This document shows, piece after piece, positions 45,142 through 53,087 of a stretch of 64,000 bases of DNA. Under the pieces are notes generated by a model that was not told the origin of the DNA, did no database searches, and saw only the letters and a program-made list of their open reading frames with translations. Position numbers and translations under genes: made by a program. Position 1 is the stretch's first letter; every line of letters starts with the position of its first letter. The stretch is from Cellulosilyticum sp. (GTDB lineage Bacteria > Bacillota > Clostridia > Lachnospirales > Cellulosilyticaceae). Location: NCBI GenBank assembly GCA_017941635.1, contig JAGAVZ010000135.1:17979-81978 (forward strand), read 5' to 3'.

Positions 45142-45600
45142 TTATAACCCCTCAAGCTCCGTTTTTAATCGGTTAATTAGTTCTTCTGATGCCGCATTCA
45201 ACCCTTTTTTCACAAGCTGAAGAATAGTATCTTCGATAGAACCTACATTAAAACTCCCTTGATAAAGCTTTACCTTATTCATCATATCCTCTGATAACAA
45301 AATTTGTACTGATTCTCTTTCATCCACTTCTTCCACTGGCTTTTTTTCATACCATTGTGGTAGGCCAATGCAACGTCCCTCATCTGTTTCTACAAATACT
45401 AGTCTTGGTTTATTCCCCTTGTCCAATCTAATATTACGCTCCAGCACCTGTGACATTGATTGAATAGGGTCTTTTGCCATACTCGGTGCAACGAGTTTTC
45501 TTTCTTGTGCTAGTCTTGCTAACTCTTTAGATTTAAGAGGCTTTCTCTGTTCTCCTAGAAGTAGCGCTGCCGCTTGCTGTATTGTTACTGTTTTGTCCAT
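45142..45600 (-). CDS. HTH protein with HARE-HTH-like N-terminal domain
   Basis: 152 residues. The N-terminal 60 residues (IQQAAALLLGEQRKPLKSKE, then LARLAQERKLV) resemble the HARE-HTH/restriction-associated winged helix, which in other proteins links DNA-modification or chromatin-like modules. The C-terminal part (SIEDTILQLVKKGLNAASEE) looks like a helical dimerisation segment. No catalytic domain is attached, so it may be a free-standing regulator. Single-gene unit. Family assignment is from memory of the fold, moderate confidence. Confidence 0.65.
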   Translation of the reverse strand: MDKTVTIQQAAALLLGEQRKPLKSKELARLAQERKLVAPSMAKDPIQSMSQVLERNIRLDKGNKPRLVFVETDEGRCIGLPQWYEKKPVEEVDERESVQILLSEDMMNKVKLYQGSFNVGSIEDTILQLVKKGLNAASEELINRLKTELEGL

Positions 45601-45782
45601 CCTACTACCTCTGACTTGATTATTTATAGTGTTTCTGATATTTTATCTGCTTTCTTATTATAAAAGAGTTCTCAAGCCCTTATCAATACTATTCATCCCC
45701 TCATAAACCTGACCTAAACACAATTTCATCCCTTTTTAATCTTTAGTGATTATTTCAAATCATAACTCCATCACCTTTAATC

Positions 45783-45822
45783 ATTGTGTGATTACTTTTC
45801 ATCACTAATAATCACACAATCA
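45783..45822. repeat. Inverted repeat ATTGTGTGATTA / TAATCACACAAT
   Basis: Perfect 12-bp arms with a 16-base spacer; no T-run, so an operator or an RNA stem at the 3' end of the micro-gene rather than a standard terminator. Confidence 0.6.
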
Positions 45823-45866
45823 TCACCAAGGGATTGTGCATTGATGTGCACTTTTTTCTTAGTCAT
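45792..45866 (-). CDS. Possible 24-residue micro-protein
   Basis: An ATG-started frame with GAGAGG 8 bases upstream encodes MTKKKVHINAQSLGDDCV and a short acidic end (IISDEK). Its composition looks protein-like. Its stop codon lies within the inverted repeat. Too short to assign; it could be chance. Confidence 0.3.
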   Translation of the reverse strand: MTKKKVHINAQSLGDDCVIISDEK

Positions 45867-46004
45867 CCTATTTCCTCTCTCCCTGTGATTTTCATAAGAT
45901 TACAAGGTTGATTTTACTAGCTCATATTATTTACAATCCTTTGATAATCAATACATCTACCAACAATCATCTATTACGATTCCTTTGATTTTTGGTATCA
46001 AAAA

Positions 46005-46040
46005 AGAGCGAAACACCGCTTATCAACGTGCATTCGCTCT
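46005..46040 (-). terminator. Terminator of the lipoprotein gene
   Basis: AGAGCGAA / TTCGCTCT stem followed by T6 on the minus strand. Confidence 0.8.
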
Positions 46041-46059
46041 CTATATTTTCATCTATAAT

Positions 46060-46650
46060 TTAGTTTGTTACCTTCAATTCCCCAACTTCAGGCATCACTG
46101 TGATTGTTTCAATTTGTAATACAGGATAATCCTCGCCACCACTATTAGCTCGTTTGATTGTACCTGTTACATTCACCCAACTATTTACTTCAGGTAATTC
46201 CTCATCACTGTTTATTTCTAAGCCCACATAAATAGAGTGTACATGCTCTCCATGATTCATATCATAGTTTCTAACTACTGCATACTGATTATTTAACTCT
46301 TCTGTTTTTACAAGCACACCTTCGTATGTTAAAGTTTTTCCTTCATAGTCATCCAAATCTTCGAAGATTTTATCCATATCCTTTACAAAATTATTTGTTT
46401 CAATATGAATCACATCTGGTGAGTTTGTATCTGTGTTATTTTCTTCTTCTATTTCTAATGATTCATTTGTATCGCTAGTATTATTTTTATCAACTTCTGA
46501 TGTGCTATTATTTTGTTCTATATTATTTTGAGATATTTCATTTGATACAATTTCCTGCTTTGTATTATTCATCTCTAGATTATTGGATACATTGTTACTT
46601 CCGCATCCTACTAAAAGTACGCCACATAATAATGCAAATATACGTTTCAT
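46060..46650 (-). CDS. Lipoprotein with Asn/Ser-rich linker and OB-fold-like domain
   Basis: About 196 residues. Lipobox LLVGC near residue 12 from the chosen ATG marks a lipid-anchored surface protein. A disordered linker rich in Asn, Thr, Glu (about 15-75) leads to a C-terminal domain (TLTYEGVLVKTEEL, then WVNVTGTIKRAN) typical of small OB-fold/TIGR03943-like surface domains. The longest frame starts at 46674; AAAGGA lies before the ATG at 46650, which also begins the signal peptide correctly. Function unknown. Confidence 0.75.
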   Translation of the reverse strand: MKRIFALLCGVLLVGCGSNNVSNNLEMNNTKQEIVSNEISQNNIEQNNSTSEVDKNNTSDTNESLEIEEENNTDTNSPDVIHIETNNFVKDMDKIFEDLDDYEGKTLTYEGVLVKTEELNNQYAVVRNYDMNHGEHVHSIYVGLEINSDEELPEVNSWVNVTGTIKRANSGGEDYPVLQIETITVMPEVGELKVTN

Positions 46651-46765
46651 GTTTTTTCCTTTCTGTCTAGCCATTCTAGTCTTCTCATCATATACACTTT
46701 AACAGGCATTGCTTATTATAGCTTTTATTCTTTCCTATCTCAATATTTTATCCTATATTTCCAAT

Positions 46766-46850
46766 AAATCACTTATTCCATTAAATCACTTATTCCATTA
46801 AATCACTTATTCCATTAAATCACTTATTCCATTAAATCACTTATTCCATT
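46766..46850. repeat. Five perfect tandem copies of a 17-bp unit
   Basis: AAATCACTTATTCCATT repeated with starts at 46766, 46783, 46800, 46817 and 46834. It lies in the spacer between the DUF6472 gene and the lipoprotein gene. The last copy supplies one arm of an adjoining hairpin. Confidence 0.95.
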
Positions 46851-46878
46851 AAATACTGGCATATTAATGGAATTTTTA
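46843..46878 (+). terminator. Hairpin with T-run next to the 17-bp repeats
   Basis: ATTCCATTAA (46843-46852) pairs with TTAATGGAAT (46864-46873), then TTTT. Terminator-like on the + strand although no + strand gene leads into it. Confidence 0.5.
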
Positions 46879-46938
46879 TCTATACATATACTGGCTGCTA
46901 TAGTAATTTTATTTGTGTACATTGACATATTATCTAAA

Positions 46939-47112
46939 TTAATTTTGTTTACGCACAAGTGTGTACTCATCTCCAATTTTGTAATATGGACAACGTTTAT
47001 TTTTATAGTAGTTCATTCTAGCTAAGTCATCCTCATCAATCATATAGTCAATGCTACAAACATATTGATGAATTGTCTCATCATACTCTAAGTGCATACA
47101 ATTCTCACACAT
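46939..47112 (-). CDS. DUF6472 family small Cys-rich protein
   Basis: 57 residues. It opens MCENCMHLEYDET, has a central VCSID, and ends KRCPYYKIGDEYTLVRKQ: four cysteines spaced C-x2-C ... C ... CPYY, a likely zinc or iron-sulfur site. This matches the small DUF6472 family of Lachnospiraceae. AAGGAG lies 7 bases before the ATG, supporting a real gene. It lies just upstream of the lipoprotein gene and downstream of the TetR gene on the same strand. Function unknown. Confidence 0.8.
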   Translation of the reverse strand: MCENCMHLEYDETIHQYVCSIDYMIDEDDLARMNYYKNKRCPYYKIGDEYTLVRKQN

Positions 47113-47262
47113 ATTTCTTCTCCTTATCTTTTAGCCGTATTTACCTTTTAATGGTACTTATCTTTTATTAACGTCGTATTAATTCTTTTTTCAAACAACT
47201 TTAATGATCTCTTCTTTTTCCCTTACTTATTATATAAGCTTTTTAAATCTATATATAATACC

Positions 47263-47814
47263 CTATTTAGCATGACTATGAATCGTATGCTTATAGACAA
47301 TTGTAGCAATCTCTTCTGGTGTTTCAGTCATACCACCTTCTAACCATTTAATATAGATATTACATAATGCCCCTGCATAGTAGTACAACTCGTATCTTGA
47401 ATACTTACTTTCTGGTAGCACATACTGATCCATATAATCATTTATTGTATCAATCAATACTGAATACATATCAGCTTTTACCAAAATCATAATTTCTTTT
47501 CCATGTTCTTTAAAAAAGTGAAAGCAATGACTGATATGCTTAGGTTCCTGAAAATGTCCAATATCTGTCCTTCTACTTGCTGCTTCCATATAGGCATTCA
47601 TTAGCTCGTACATATAATCCTCCAAAACATCATGCTTGGTCGTATAGTACTTATAAAATGTCATTCGAGATACATTTGCTGCTTTTGCCAATGCAGTAAT
47701 TGTTATTTCTTCCAAAGCGTTATTTTTCAAAAGATGAATCAATGCTTTGGCTATACACATCCGTACATATTGATTTCTTGCAGTAAAATGTGCCCCTCTT
47801 TCTGCTTTTCTCAT
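47263..47814 (-). CDS. TetR-family transcriptional regulator
   Basis: 183 residues. The N-terminal TetR helix-turn-helix (about 17-62: ITITALAKAANVSRMTFYKY) is followed by a helical ligand/dimer domain of the TetR_C_7-like type found beside DegV genes. GGAG lies 8 bases before the ATG. It is divergent from degV with a 121-bp shared control region that contains a TTTACA/TGTAAA inverted repeat. Likely repressor of itself and degV, with a fatty-acyl or hydrophobic ligand as the inferred signal. Confidence 0.9.
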   Translation of the reverse strand: MRKAERGAHFTARNQYVRMCIAKALIHLLKNNALEEITITALAKAANVSRMTFYKYYTTKHDVLEDYMYELMNAYMEAASRRTDIGHFQEPKHISHCFHFFKEHGKEIMILVKADMYSVLIDTINDYMDQYVLPESKYSRYELYYYAGALCNIYIKWLEGGMTETPEEIATIVYKHTIHSHAK

Positions 47815-47832
47815 ACTCTTTACTCCAATTTG

Positions 47833-47873
47833 TTTACATTTCGGTTGCTTTTGTAAATTGTAGCATATAATAT
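47833..47873 (+). promoter_or_regulatory. degV promoter with possible TetR operator
   Basis: TTGCTT (47845-47850), 17 bp, TAATAT (47868-47873). An inverted repeat TTTACA (47833-47838) / TGTAAA (47852-47857) brackets the -35 element. Confidence 0.5.
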
Positions 47874-47935
47874 TAAATAGTACAATTAAACATAGTATTA
47901 AAAACTACTTATAACTTATTGTTCGGAGGTGTCTA

Positions 47936-48781
47936 ATGCAATATGGAATAGTTGTTGACTCAGCATGCGATCTAACTCACTTAAAAACTCCTGTAAATAC
48001 TGAAATTGATTTTACAAGAGTTCCTCTAAAGTTAGATATTGGTGAAAAAGAATTCGTTGATGACTTTAATTTAAATATAGAAGAATATATGAAAGAAATG
48101 TCAGAATACAAAGGTAAAACTGGTAGTGCTGCTCCTAGCCCACAAACATGGTTTGAGGCTTATGAGAAGTCAGAATATGTATTTGCGATTAGCATTACAA
48201 GCACTTTATCTGGTAGCTACGCTAGTGCACAAACTGCTATGGATATGTTCAAAGAGCATTATCCAGACCGTAAAATCTGTTTAATCGATTCAAAATCAGC
48301 TGGACCAGAGCTTACAATCCTTGCCAAAAAATTAGTGGATTTAATTGCTGAAGGATTAGATTTTGATACAATCTGTGAGCGAATCGCAGCATATCAAGAA
48401 AAATCACATTTACTCTTTGTTCTTAAATCGCTTGATAACCTTGTTAAAAATGGTCGTGTAAGTAAATTAAAGGGAACAGTAGCTGGTTTATTAGGAATCA
48501 AATTATTAGGAACAGCTTCTGATCAAGGTGATTTAGAAATTCTTCAAAAATGTCGTGGTAAAATGACTGCTTATGATAAATTAGTAGAAGAAATGTTTAC
48601 TCGTAACTATACTGGTGGTAGAGTTGTTATTGCACACTGTTTTGCACAAGATACAGCAGAATATATTGCAAATGCTATCCATGAAAAACATGCTGATGCA
48701 GATATCGAAATCATGCCTTCTAGTGGTTTATGCAGCTACTATGCAGAAAAAGGCGGTATCCTCGTTGGATTTGAAGAGTAG
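47936..48781 (+). CDS. DegV-family fatty-acid-binding protein
   Basis: 281 residues. DegV/FakB fold: YGIVVDSACDLT at the start, the conserved ISITSTLSGSYASA (residues about 81-94) that binds the carboxylate, and the central LLFVLKSLDNLVKNGRVS. Proteins of this family deliver fatty acids to the kinase FakA for incorporation into phospholipids. CGGAGG lies before the ATG. Divergent from a TetR regulator; no fakA in the window. Ends with its own terminator. Confidence 0.93.
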   Translation: MQYGIVVDSACDLTHLKTPVNTEIDFTRVPLKLDIGEKEFVDDFNLNIEEYMKEMSEYKGKTGSAAPSPQTWFEAYEKSEYVFAISITSTLSGSYASAQTAMDMFKEHYPDRKICLIDSKSAGPELTILAKKLVDLIAEGLDFDTICERIAAYQEKSHLLFVLKSLDNLVKNGRVSKLKGTVAGLLGIKLLGTASDQGDLEILQKCRGKMTAYDKLVEEMFTRNYTGGRVVIAHCFAQDTAEYIANAIHEKHADADIEIMPSSGLCSYYAEKGGILVGFEE

Positions 48782-48803
48782 TTTATAGAGAATCGGATAT
48801 AGT

Positions 48804-48846
48804 AAGAGCCCTAGTAGAGAGATTGTCTCCATACTAGGGCTTTTTT
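48804..48846 (+). terminator. Terminator of degV
   Basis: GAGCCCTAGTA / TACTAGGGCTT stem with T6; it also ends the convergent lipoprotein gene. Confidence 0.88.
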
Positions 48847-48874
48847 ATACTCTTAATTTAAGTAGCCAAAAATT

Positions 48875-49933
48875 CTATGATTCAAGATTTACTTTAACCT
48901 GTGTCCATACATTATCATAAAGTTGTTTAACTTCAAGTGGAAGTGGTGTGTAAATCTCACATCTTGCCATAAGCTCATCTGACATATAAGCATTTGGATT
49001 ATTTTTTACATGTTTTGGTTGCTCTTTCCTTGCCTCTTTATTAGGTGTTGTATAACCAATCTCATCTGCAATTCTAAGCGCACTTTCTTTGTCACTTACA
49101 AAGTTAATGAACTTCTCAGCACCTTCAACATTGGCTGCGTTTGCTGGGATACATAAGCTATCAATCCAGAAATTTGCCCCTTCTTCTGGAATTGTATAGA
49201 CTAAGTTTGGATATTCATCTTGAAGATTGAGCCCTTCTCCAGACCAAATCATATTGAGTGCTGTTTCCCCTGCTGCAATCATTGTTGTTCCATTATCTAC
49301 GCCATACTTTGGATCAACTAATGTTCTTTGCTCCAATAAGCTTTGTTTTGCTGCTTCTAATTCCTCAGGACTTGCTGAATTCATAGAATATCCTAGCCTC
49401 TTTAAAGCTACCCCAATGGTGTCTCTATAAGTATCAAACATAAACACTTGGTCTTTGTACTTTTCATCCCACAGGATATCCCAGCTTGTTACTTCCTCAG
49501 TAACCACATTTTTATCATAAATAATCCCAATCGTTCCAAACATATAAGGTACTGAATATTTGTTACCTGGATCCATTGATAAATCTAAATATGCTTCATC
49601 CATTTGAGCAATATTAGGAATATGATCTAAGTTTAATTCTTGAAGTAATCCGTCTTCAATCATCTTAGGCATTAAAGCATCAGAAACTAAAACCACATCA
49701 TACTTGATATCACTATTAGAAAGCTTTTGATACATAGCTTCCATATCATCAAACTCACTCATTTTAACTTGAATGCCATATTCCTCTTCAAACGCCTTTA
49801 ATGTTTCTTCATCTATATTTGCTCCATAATTATAGAATGTAATCGTATCTTGTGTTTTTCCACATCCTACTGTAAGCATCCCTAAACCTACTAATATTCC
49901 TGACATTGCTAGCTGTCTCGCTAATCTCTTCAT
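48875..49933 (-). CDS. potD: PotD-like spermidine/putrescine-binding lipoprotein (orphan)
   Basis: 352 residues. Lipobox VGC at about residue 24 after a signal peptide. The two-lobe polyamine-binding fold is recognised from TFYNYGANIDEETLKAFEEE near the N-terminus, YSVPYMFGTIGIIYDKN, and the C-terminal YMSDELMARCEIYTPLP. Normally part of the potABCD importer, but no ATPase or permease gene is adjacent here. It may work with a distant transporter or act as a sensor. GGGAAG precedes the ATG. Confidence 0.9.
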   Translation of the reverse strand: MKRLARQLAMSGILVGLGMLTVGCGKTQDTITFYNYGANIDEETLKAFEEEYGIQVKMSEFDDMEAMYQKLSNSDIKYDVVLVSDALMPKMIEDGLLQELNLDHIPNIAQMDEAYLDLSMDPGNKYSVPYMFGTIGIIYDKNVVTEEVTSWDILWDEKYKDQVFMFDTYRDTIGVALKRLGYSMNSASPEELEAAKQSLLEQRTLVDPKYGVDNGTTMIAAGETALNMIWSGEGLNLQDEYPNLVYTIPEEGANFWIDSLCIPANAANVEGAEKFINFVSDKESALRIADEIGYTTPNKEARKEQPKHVKNNPNAYMSDELMARCEIYTPLPLEVKQLYDNVWTQVKVNLES

Positions 49934-50030
49934 TTCTTCCCTGCACCCTTCCTAAATTCTAGTTTTGCCTTTCCTACTATAACATATATTATTCAAAAAA
50001 GTCTTCTAAGTAATTATTTTATATAATAAA

Positions 50031-50066
50031 AGCTCTTAAAACATTCATTATATTGCTTTAAGAGCT
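50031..50066 (-). terminator. Terminator downstream of the dCache-HAMP gene
   Basis: AGCTCTTAAA / TTTAAGAGCT stem with a short T-run on the minus strand. Confidence 0.65.
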
Positions 50067-50185
50067 CTCTATCTCTATTATTTTTCTTATTAAACTTATA
50101 CTTAAACTCTAATTTTCTCTATATAAGCTTAATCTTAGCATCATACGATTTATCATCTTTAATTTTGACTAAAGCAATCTTTTTC

Positions 50186-51391
50186 CTACTCTCTAGATAT
50201 GTCTTCTAATTTATTTTCTATAACTCGATTATCTCGCTCTTGATGTAGTTTCAGTTGCCCCTCTACGTTGCTCATCGAATCTGCCCTATCATTTAAGTAA
50301 TCTACACTTTCTTTTATTGCAGCAAACATATCATCCATTACATCTTGCAATCGCTTGATTTCCTTCGCAAGTTTACCAATTTCATCTTCATTTTTTAATA
50401 ACTCTTCTGGTAAGGTTTCTCCAAACTCGCTCTCAATATTCTCTTCAATGTAATTAGAGATATTAGTGATTCGGCGTACAACTGAACTCGTAATAATATA
50501 AACAATCGTCATTCCAGCACTAATCACTATCAGCATTCCTATAAGCATAGCGACTTGAAAATCTTTCATTATCGCACCTATTTCATTACTACTGCTAATA
50601 ACACCTAGTAGCCATTCTGTCCCTTCAATTTTTCCATAGTTTACTTTTATACTACGGTTACCTCTTTCAGTTTCAGTATTATAATCCTTACCTTCAATAA
50701 GATTTTTTTGAAAAAGCTGCTGGATACCATAATCTTTACGTAGCATTCTAATTCTATTTACAGTTCCCTTTTTGCCAACCGACATAAAACCATCACCAGA
50801 ACTATTTCCTACAAAGCAAACCTCTCCACCACTTACTGCTATAATCTGATCAAAGAAAACCTCCACCTCTTCAATACCTAATAGGATATATCTTATTTCT
50901 CCAAAAGAGTCTCTAACCATTTGTCCAAATACAATATAAGGTATTCCCTCGTGTTCAAAAATATTGAAACTAATTTGTTTATTATTCTCAAAATTTTTAA
51001 CTATACCTGAATCCCTTAAATCATAATAGTTTTGATAAATCCCAGTCCCAATTCCATTTACATCCAAAATAATAATATCTTTAAATTTAGATGTAAAAAT
51101 CTCTATTTGCTTTAATTTTTCTCTCATAGCAGATGGTTCGTCATCTATGCCCAAAATTTCTATAATATTATTTAATAATCCATGTGAGTTTTCATTAATT
51201 AACTGAGCCTGTTTAACCGCAACATTTGCCACTAATTCTGTCTTTTCACTATTTTGTTTTTCTAAAATACCTTGATATATAAATCTTACTAATAAGTAAT
51301 TAAATACACATGCAATTATAAGTATTAAACCAATATCTAACATCAGCTTAAATCTAATGCTTTTTTTTCTTCTATCTCTAATGTCTAACAT
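50186..51391 (-). CDS. dCache-HAMP sensor protein without output domain
   Basis: About 401 residues from the chosen ATG. A membrane helix (about 14-34), a large extracellular dCache-like domain with VGNSSGDGFMS text, a second helix (about 285-312), a HAMP domain (RRITNISNYIEEN onward) and a coiled coil, then the protein stops. No methyl-accepting core, kinase or GGDEF follows. The longest frame starts at 51499; AGGAG is optimally spaced for the ATG at 51391 (another ATG at 51427 is close to GGAGG). The next frame downstream shows no detached signalling domain. Possibly a truncated chemoreceptor or a sensor working in trans. Confidence 0.75.
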   Translation of the reverse strand: MLDIRDRRKKSIRFKLMLDIGLILIIACVFNYLLVRFIYQGILEKQNSEKTELVANVAVKQAQLINENSHGLLNNIIEILGIDDEPSAMREKLKQIEIFTSKFKDIIILDVNGIGTGIYQNYYDLRDSGIVKNFENNKQISFNIFEHEGIPYIVFGQMVRDSFGEIRYILLGIEEVEVFFDQIIAVSGGEVCFVGNSSGDGFMSVGKKGTVNRIRMLRKDYGIQQLFQKNLIEGKDYNTETERGNRSIKVNYGKIEGTEWLLGVISSSNEIGAIMKDFQVAMLIGMLIVISAGMTIVYIITSSVVRRITNISNYIEENIESEFGETLPEELLKNEDEIGKLAKEIKRLQDVMDDMFAAIKESVDYLNDRADSMSNVEGQLKLHQERDNRVIENKLEDISRE

Positions 51392-51545
51392 CTGTTGCTC
51401 CTGATATATTTTCTTATATATTACCATATGCCTCCATTTTCTTCTATGTTTATGCATAATTTTTAACAAAATCACATATAAAATGTCAAATTTATGCATT
51501 TAGCCCAACGATATATCTCTTTACACATTTCCCCACATAAAAAAC

Positions 51546-51574
51546 AGCCCTAGAAATTTAACTTTCTTAGGGCT
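51546..51574 (-). terminator. Terminator of the PepSY gene
   Basis: AGCCCTAGAAA / TTTCTTAGGGCT stem with T6 on the minus strand. Confidence 0.85.
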
Positions 51575-51590
51575 ATCTCCAATCACTCAT

Positions 51591-52013
51591 TTAATCATGC
51601 CAGCTATCTACATTAGCATCTAATACAATACCTTCAATTGCATCCACTTCATAATCATACTCTAATCCATTATAAACAAACTCTATTTCATACACATAGC
51701 CAGAACCTTTTATAATCTCTCGATCTGTATCTAACTGTACTTTTAAATATTTCACCAATTCTGCTTGTACCCCAGCTGATTCAAATGCAATTTGCTTTGC
51801 TGCATCTTCACTAATTAATGTTGTACCATTTTGCTCGGCTTGACTATAAATAATTCTGTTTCTTTCTGCTTGGACTCTTTCATCTTGTTTATTCTCATAG
51901 AACTCTAATCCAACCGCACCCACTCCAATTAATATTCCTAGAGTCACTCCCCATGTGATGATACGTTTGACCATTCCCTTATTTTGTCCTGTATATTCTC
52001 TCATATCTTTCAT
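51591..52013 (-). CDS. Membrane-anchored single-PepSY-domain protein
   Basis: 140 residues. One N-terminal helix (about 18-36) and a single PepSY domain (about 68-138: ISEDAAKQIAFESAGV, then YEYEIEF-like strand and GLEYDYEVDAIEGIVLD). PepSY domains are thought to inhibit or chaperone extracellular proteases. Neighbouring genes on the same strand are separated by terminators, so it is a single-gene unit. Start could also be the second Met (residue 4). Confidence 0.85.
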   Translation of the reverse strand: MKDMREYTGQNKGMVKRIITWGVTLGILIGVGAVGLEFYENKQDERVQAERNRIIYSQAEQNGTTLISEDAAKQIAFESAGVQAELVKYLKVQLDTDREIIKGSGYVYEIEFVYNGLEYDYEVDAIEGIVLDANVDSWHD

Positions 52014-52119
52014 CTATATAACATCCTTTCAAAACTTTTCTGTAGGGTTATTATATAGCTTGTTCATTAGAATAAGATTAAAACTAACATTCCTCTAAAT
52101 TTTTATGATCCTGTAAAAA

Positions 52120-52154
52120 AGAGTGCCACTCCCTTTTTAGGTTAGTAGCACTCT
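52120..52154 (-). terminator. Terminator of the DUF4358 gene
   Basis: AGAGTGC / GCACTCT stem with T6 on the minus strand. Confidence 0.8.
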
Positions 52155-52192
52155 CTCATTTCATATATTAAAAAGTATATGACTTATCTCTA

Positions 52193-52684
52193 TTATTTTG
52201 TTGAGTTTTCGAACATATCGATAGCTGTTTGTTCAACTTCGCTATTTAAGATGAATAACCCTACATAGTTACCATCAACAATGATTTTTGCATTTTCTGC
52301 TGCTTCTTGCTCAGCTGGATAGAACGCATTTCCAATTTGGTCTTGTTTAAGTGCTTCCATGTTTGCTTTTGCTTGTTCAAGTTGACCATCTTTAGCTTTA
52401 ACCATAACGATTAATCCTGGTCCTGGAGTGATTCCTGTTTGTGCAATAGCATATTCATCTACTACATTTAAGTCAATGTGGTAAGCTTCTTGTGCTAATG
52501 TTTCATCTACTTCCATTGGCATACGTACAAGGTTTTCATCAATCATTTTTTGTAATAAGTCTGCTAATGGTTCTTTCTCTACAGCTTGGCTGCTTTCTAC
52601 TTGTGAATTATTATTCCCTGAGCATCCTACGAAAGCTGTAGTTGATGCTAATGCAATCATTAATACTGCTGCAAATTTTTTCAT
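52193..52684 (-). CDS. DUF4358 lipoprotein
   Basis: About 163 residues. Lipobox VGC near residue 20 from the chosen ATG. The domain (EYAIAQTGITPGPGLIVMVK, then QDQIGNAFYP and NYVGLFILNSE) matches DUF4358 lipoproteins of Lachnospiraceae, which lack a known function. The longest frame starts at 52729; GGAGA lies before the ATG at 52684, which also gives a proper signal peptide. Confidence 0.85.
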   Translation of the reverse strand: MKKFAAVLMIALASTTAFVGCSGNNNSQVESSQAVEKEPLADLLQKMIDENLVRMPMEVDETLAQEAYHIDLNVVDEYAIAQTGITPGPGLIVMVKAKDGQLEQAKANMEALKQDQIGNAFYPAEQEAAENAKIIVDGNYVGLFILNSEVEQTAIDMFENSTK

Positions 52685-53087
52685 ATTATTATCTCCAATT
52701 TTTATATTATTTTTTATAATAGATGCCACTTAGGCATTTAGTTGGATAGCATAAGGCTTACTACAATAAACCTTTCCAACTTCTTTATTTACATCTTAAA
52801 CGATGCATTTACTTTATTTGACGTTATATTTAATAGTATTGTTCCCACTTTTAAAGATTTATTAAAAAAACTAAAACATTTTATTATGATATGTTCCCTC
52901 TACACTATAACTATATGATCCCTATTTTTCAAAATAATCTTTAATCCTCAAACAAGGTTATGATTTTTTAACCAAGCTTGTTTTTAAGAAAAATAGACTA
53001 TTAATGTCTTTTATAACCTTAATAGTCTACTCTTACTTTCCTATTCAATTTAAAATACTGTGTTATTACTCATTCTTAATTTCTATA
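52685..53087. other. Spacer between the DUF4358 and chemoreceptor genes
   Basis: Holds the DUF4358 promoter region and the terminator of the chemoreceptor operon at 52994-53029. No gene seen in about 400 bp. Confidence 0.6.
52994..53029 (-). terminator. Terminator of the SBP-chemoreceptor operon
   Basis: TAGACTATTAA / TTAATAGTCTA stem with T5 on the minus strand. Confidence 0.8.

Larger units (their letters stand above)
45601..46059. other. Spacer with inverted repeat and possible micro-gene
   Basis: About 460 bp. It holds a 12-bp inverted repeat at 45783-45822 (ATTGTGTGATTA / TAATCACACAAT), a possible 24-codon gene at 45792-45866 on the minus strand and the lipoprotein terminator at 46005-46040. 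The rest is AT-rich without signals I can name. Confidence 0.5.

Noticed and set aside
46766..46850. CRISPR-like repeat array
   Set aside because: Units are direct tandem copies without spacers and no cas genes are present.
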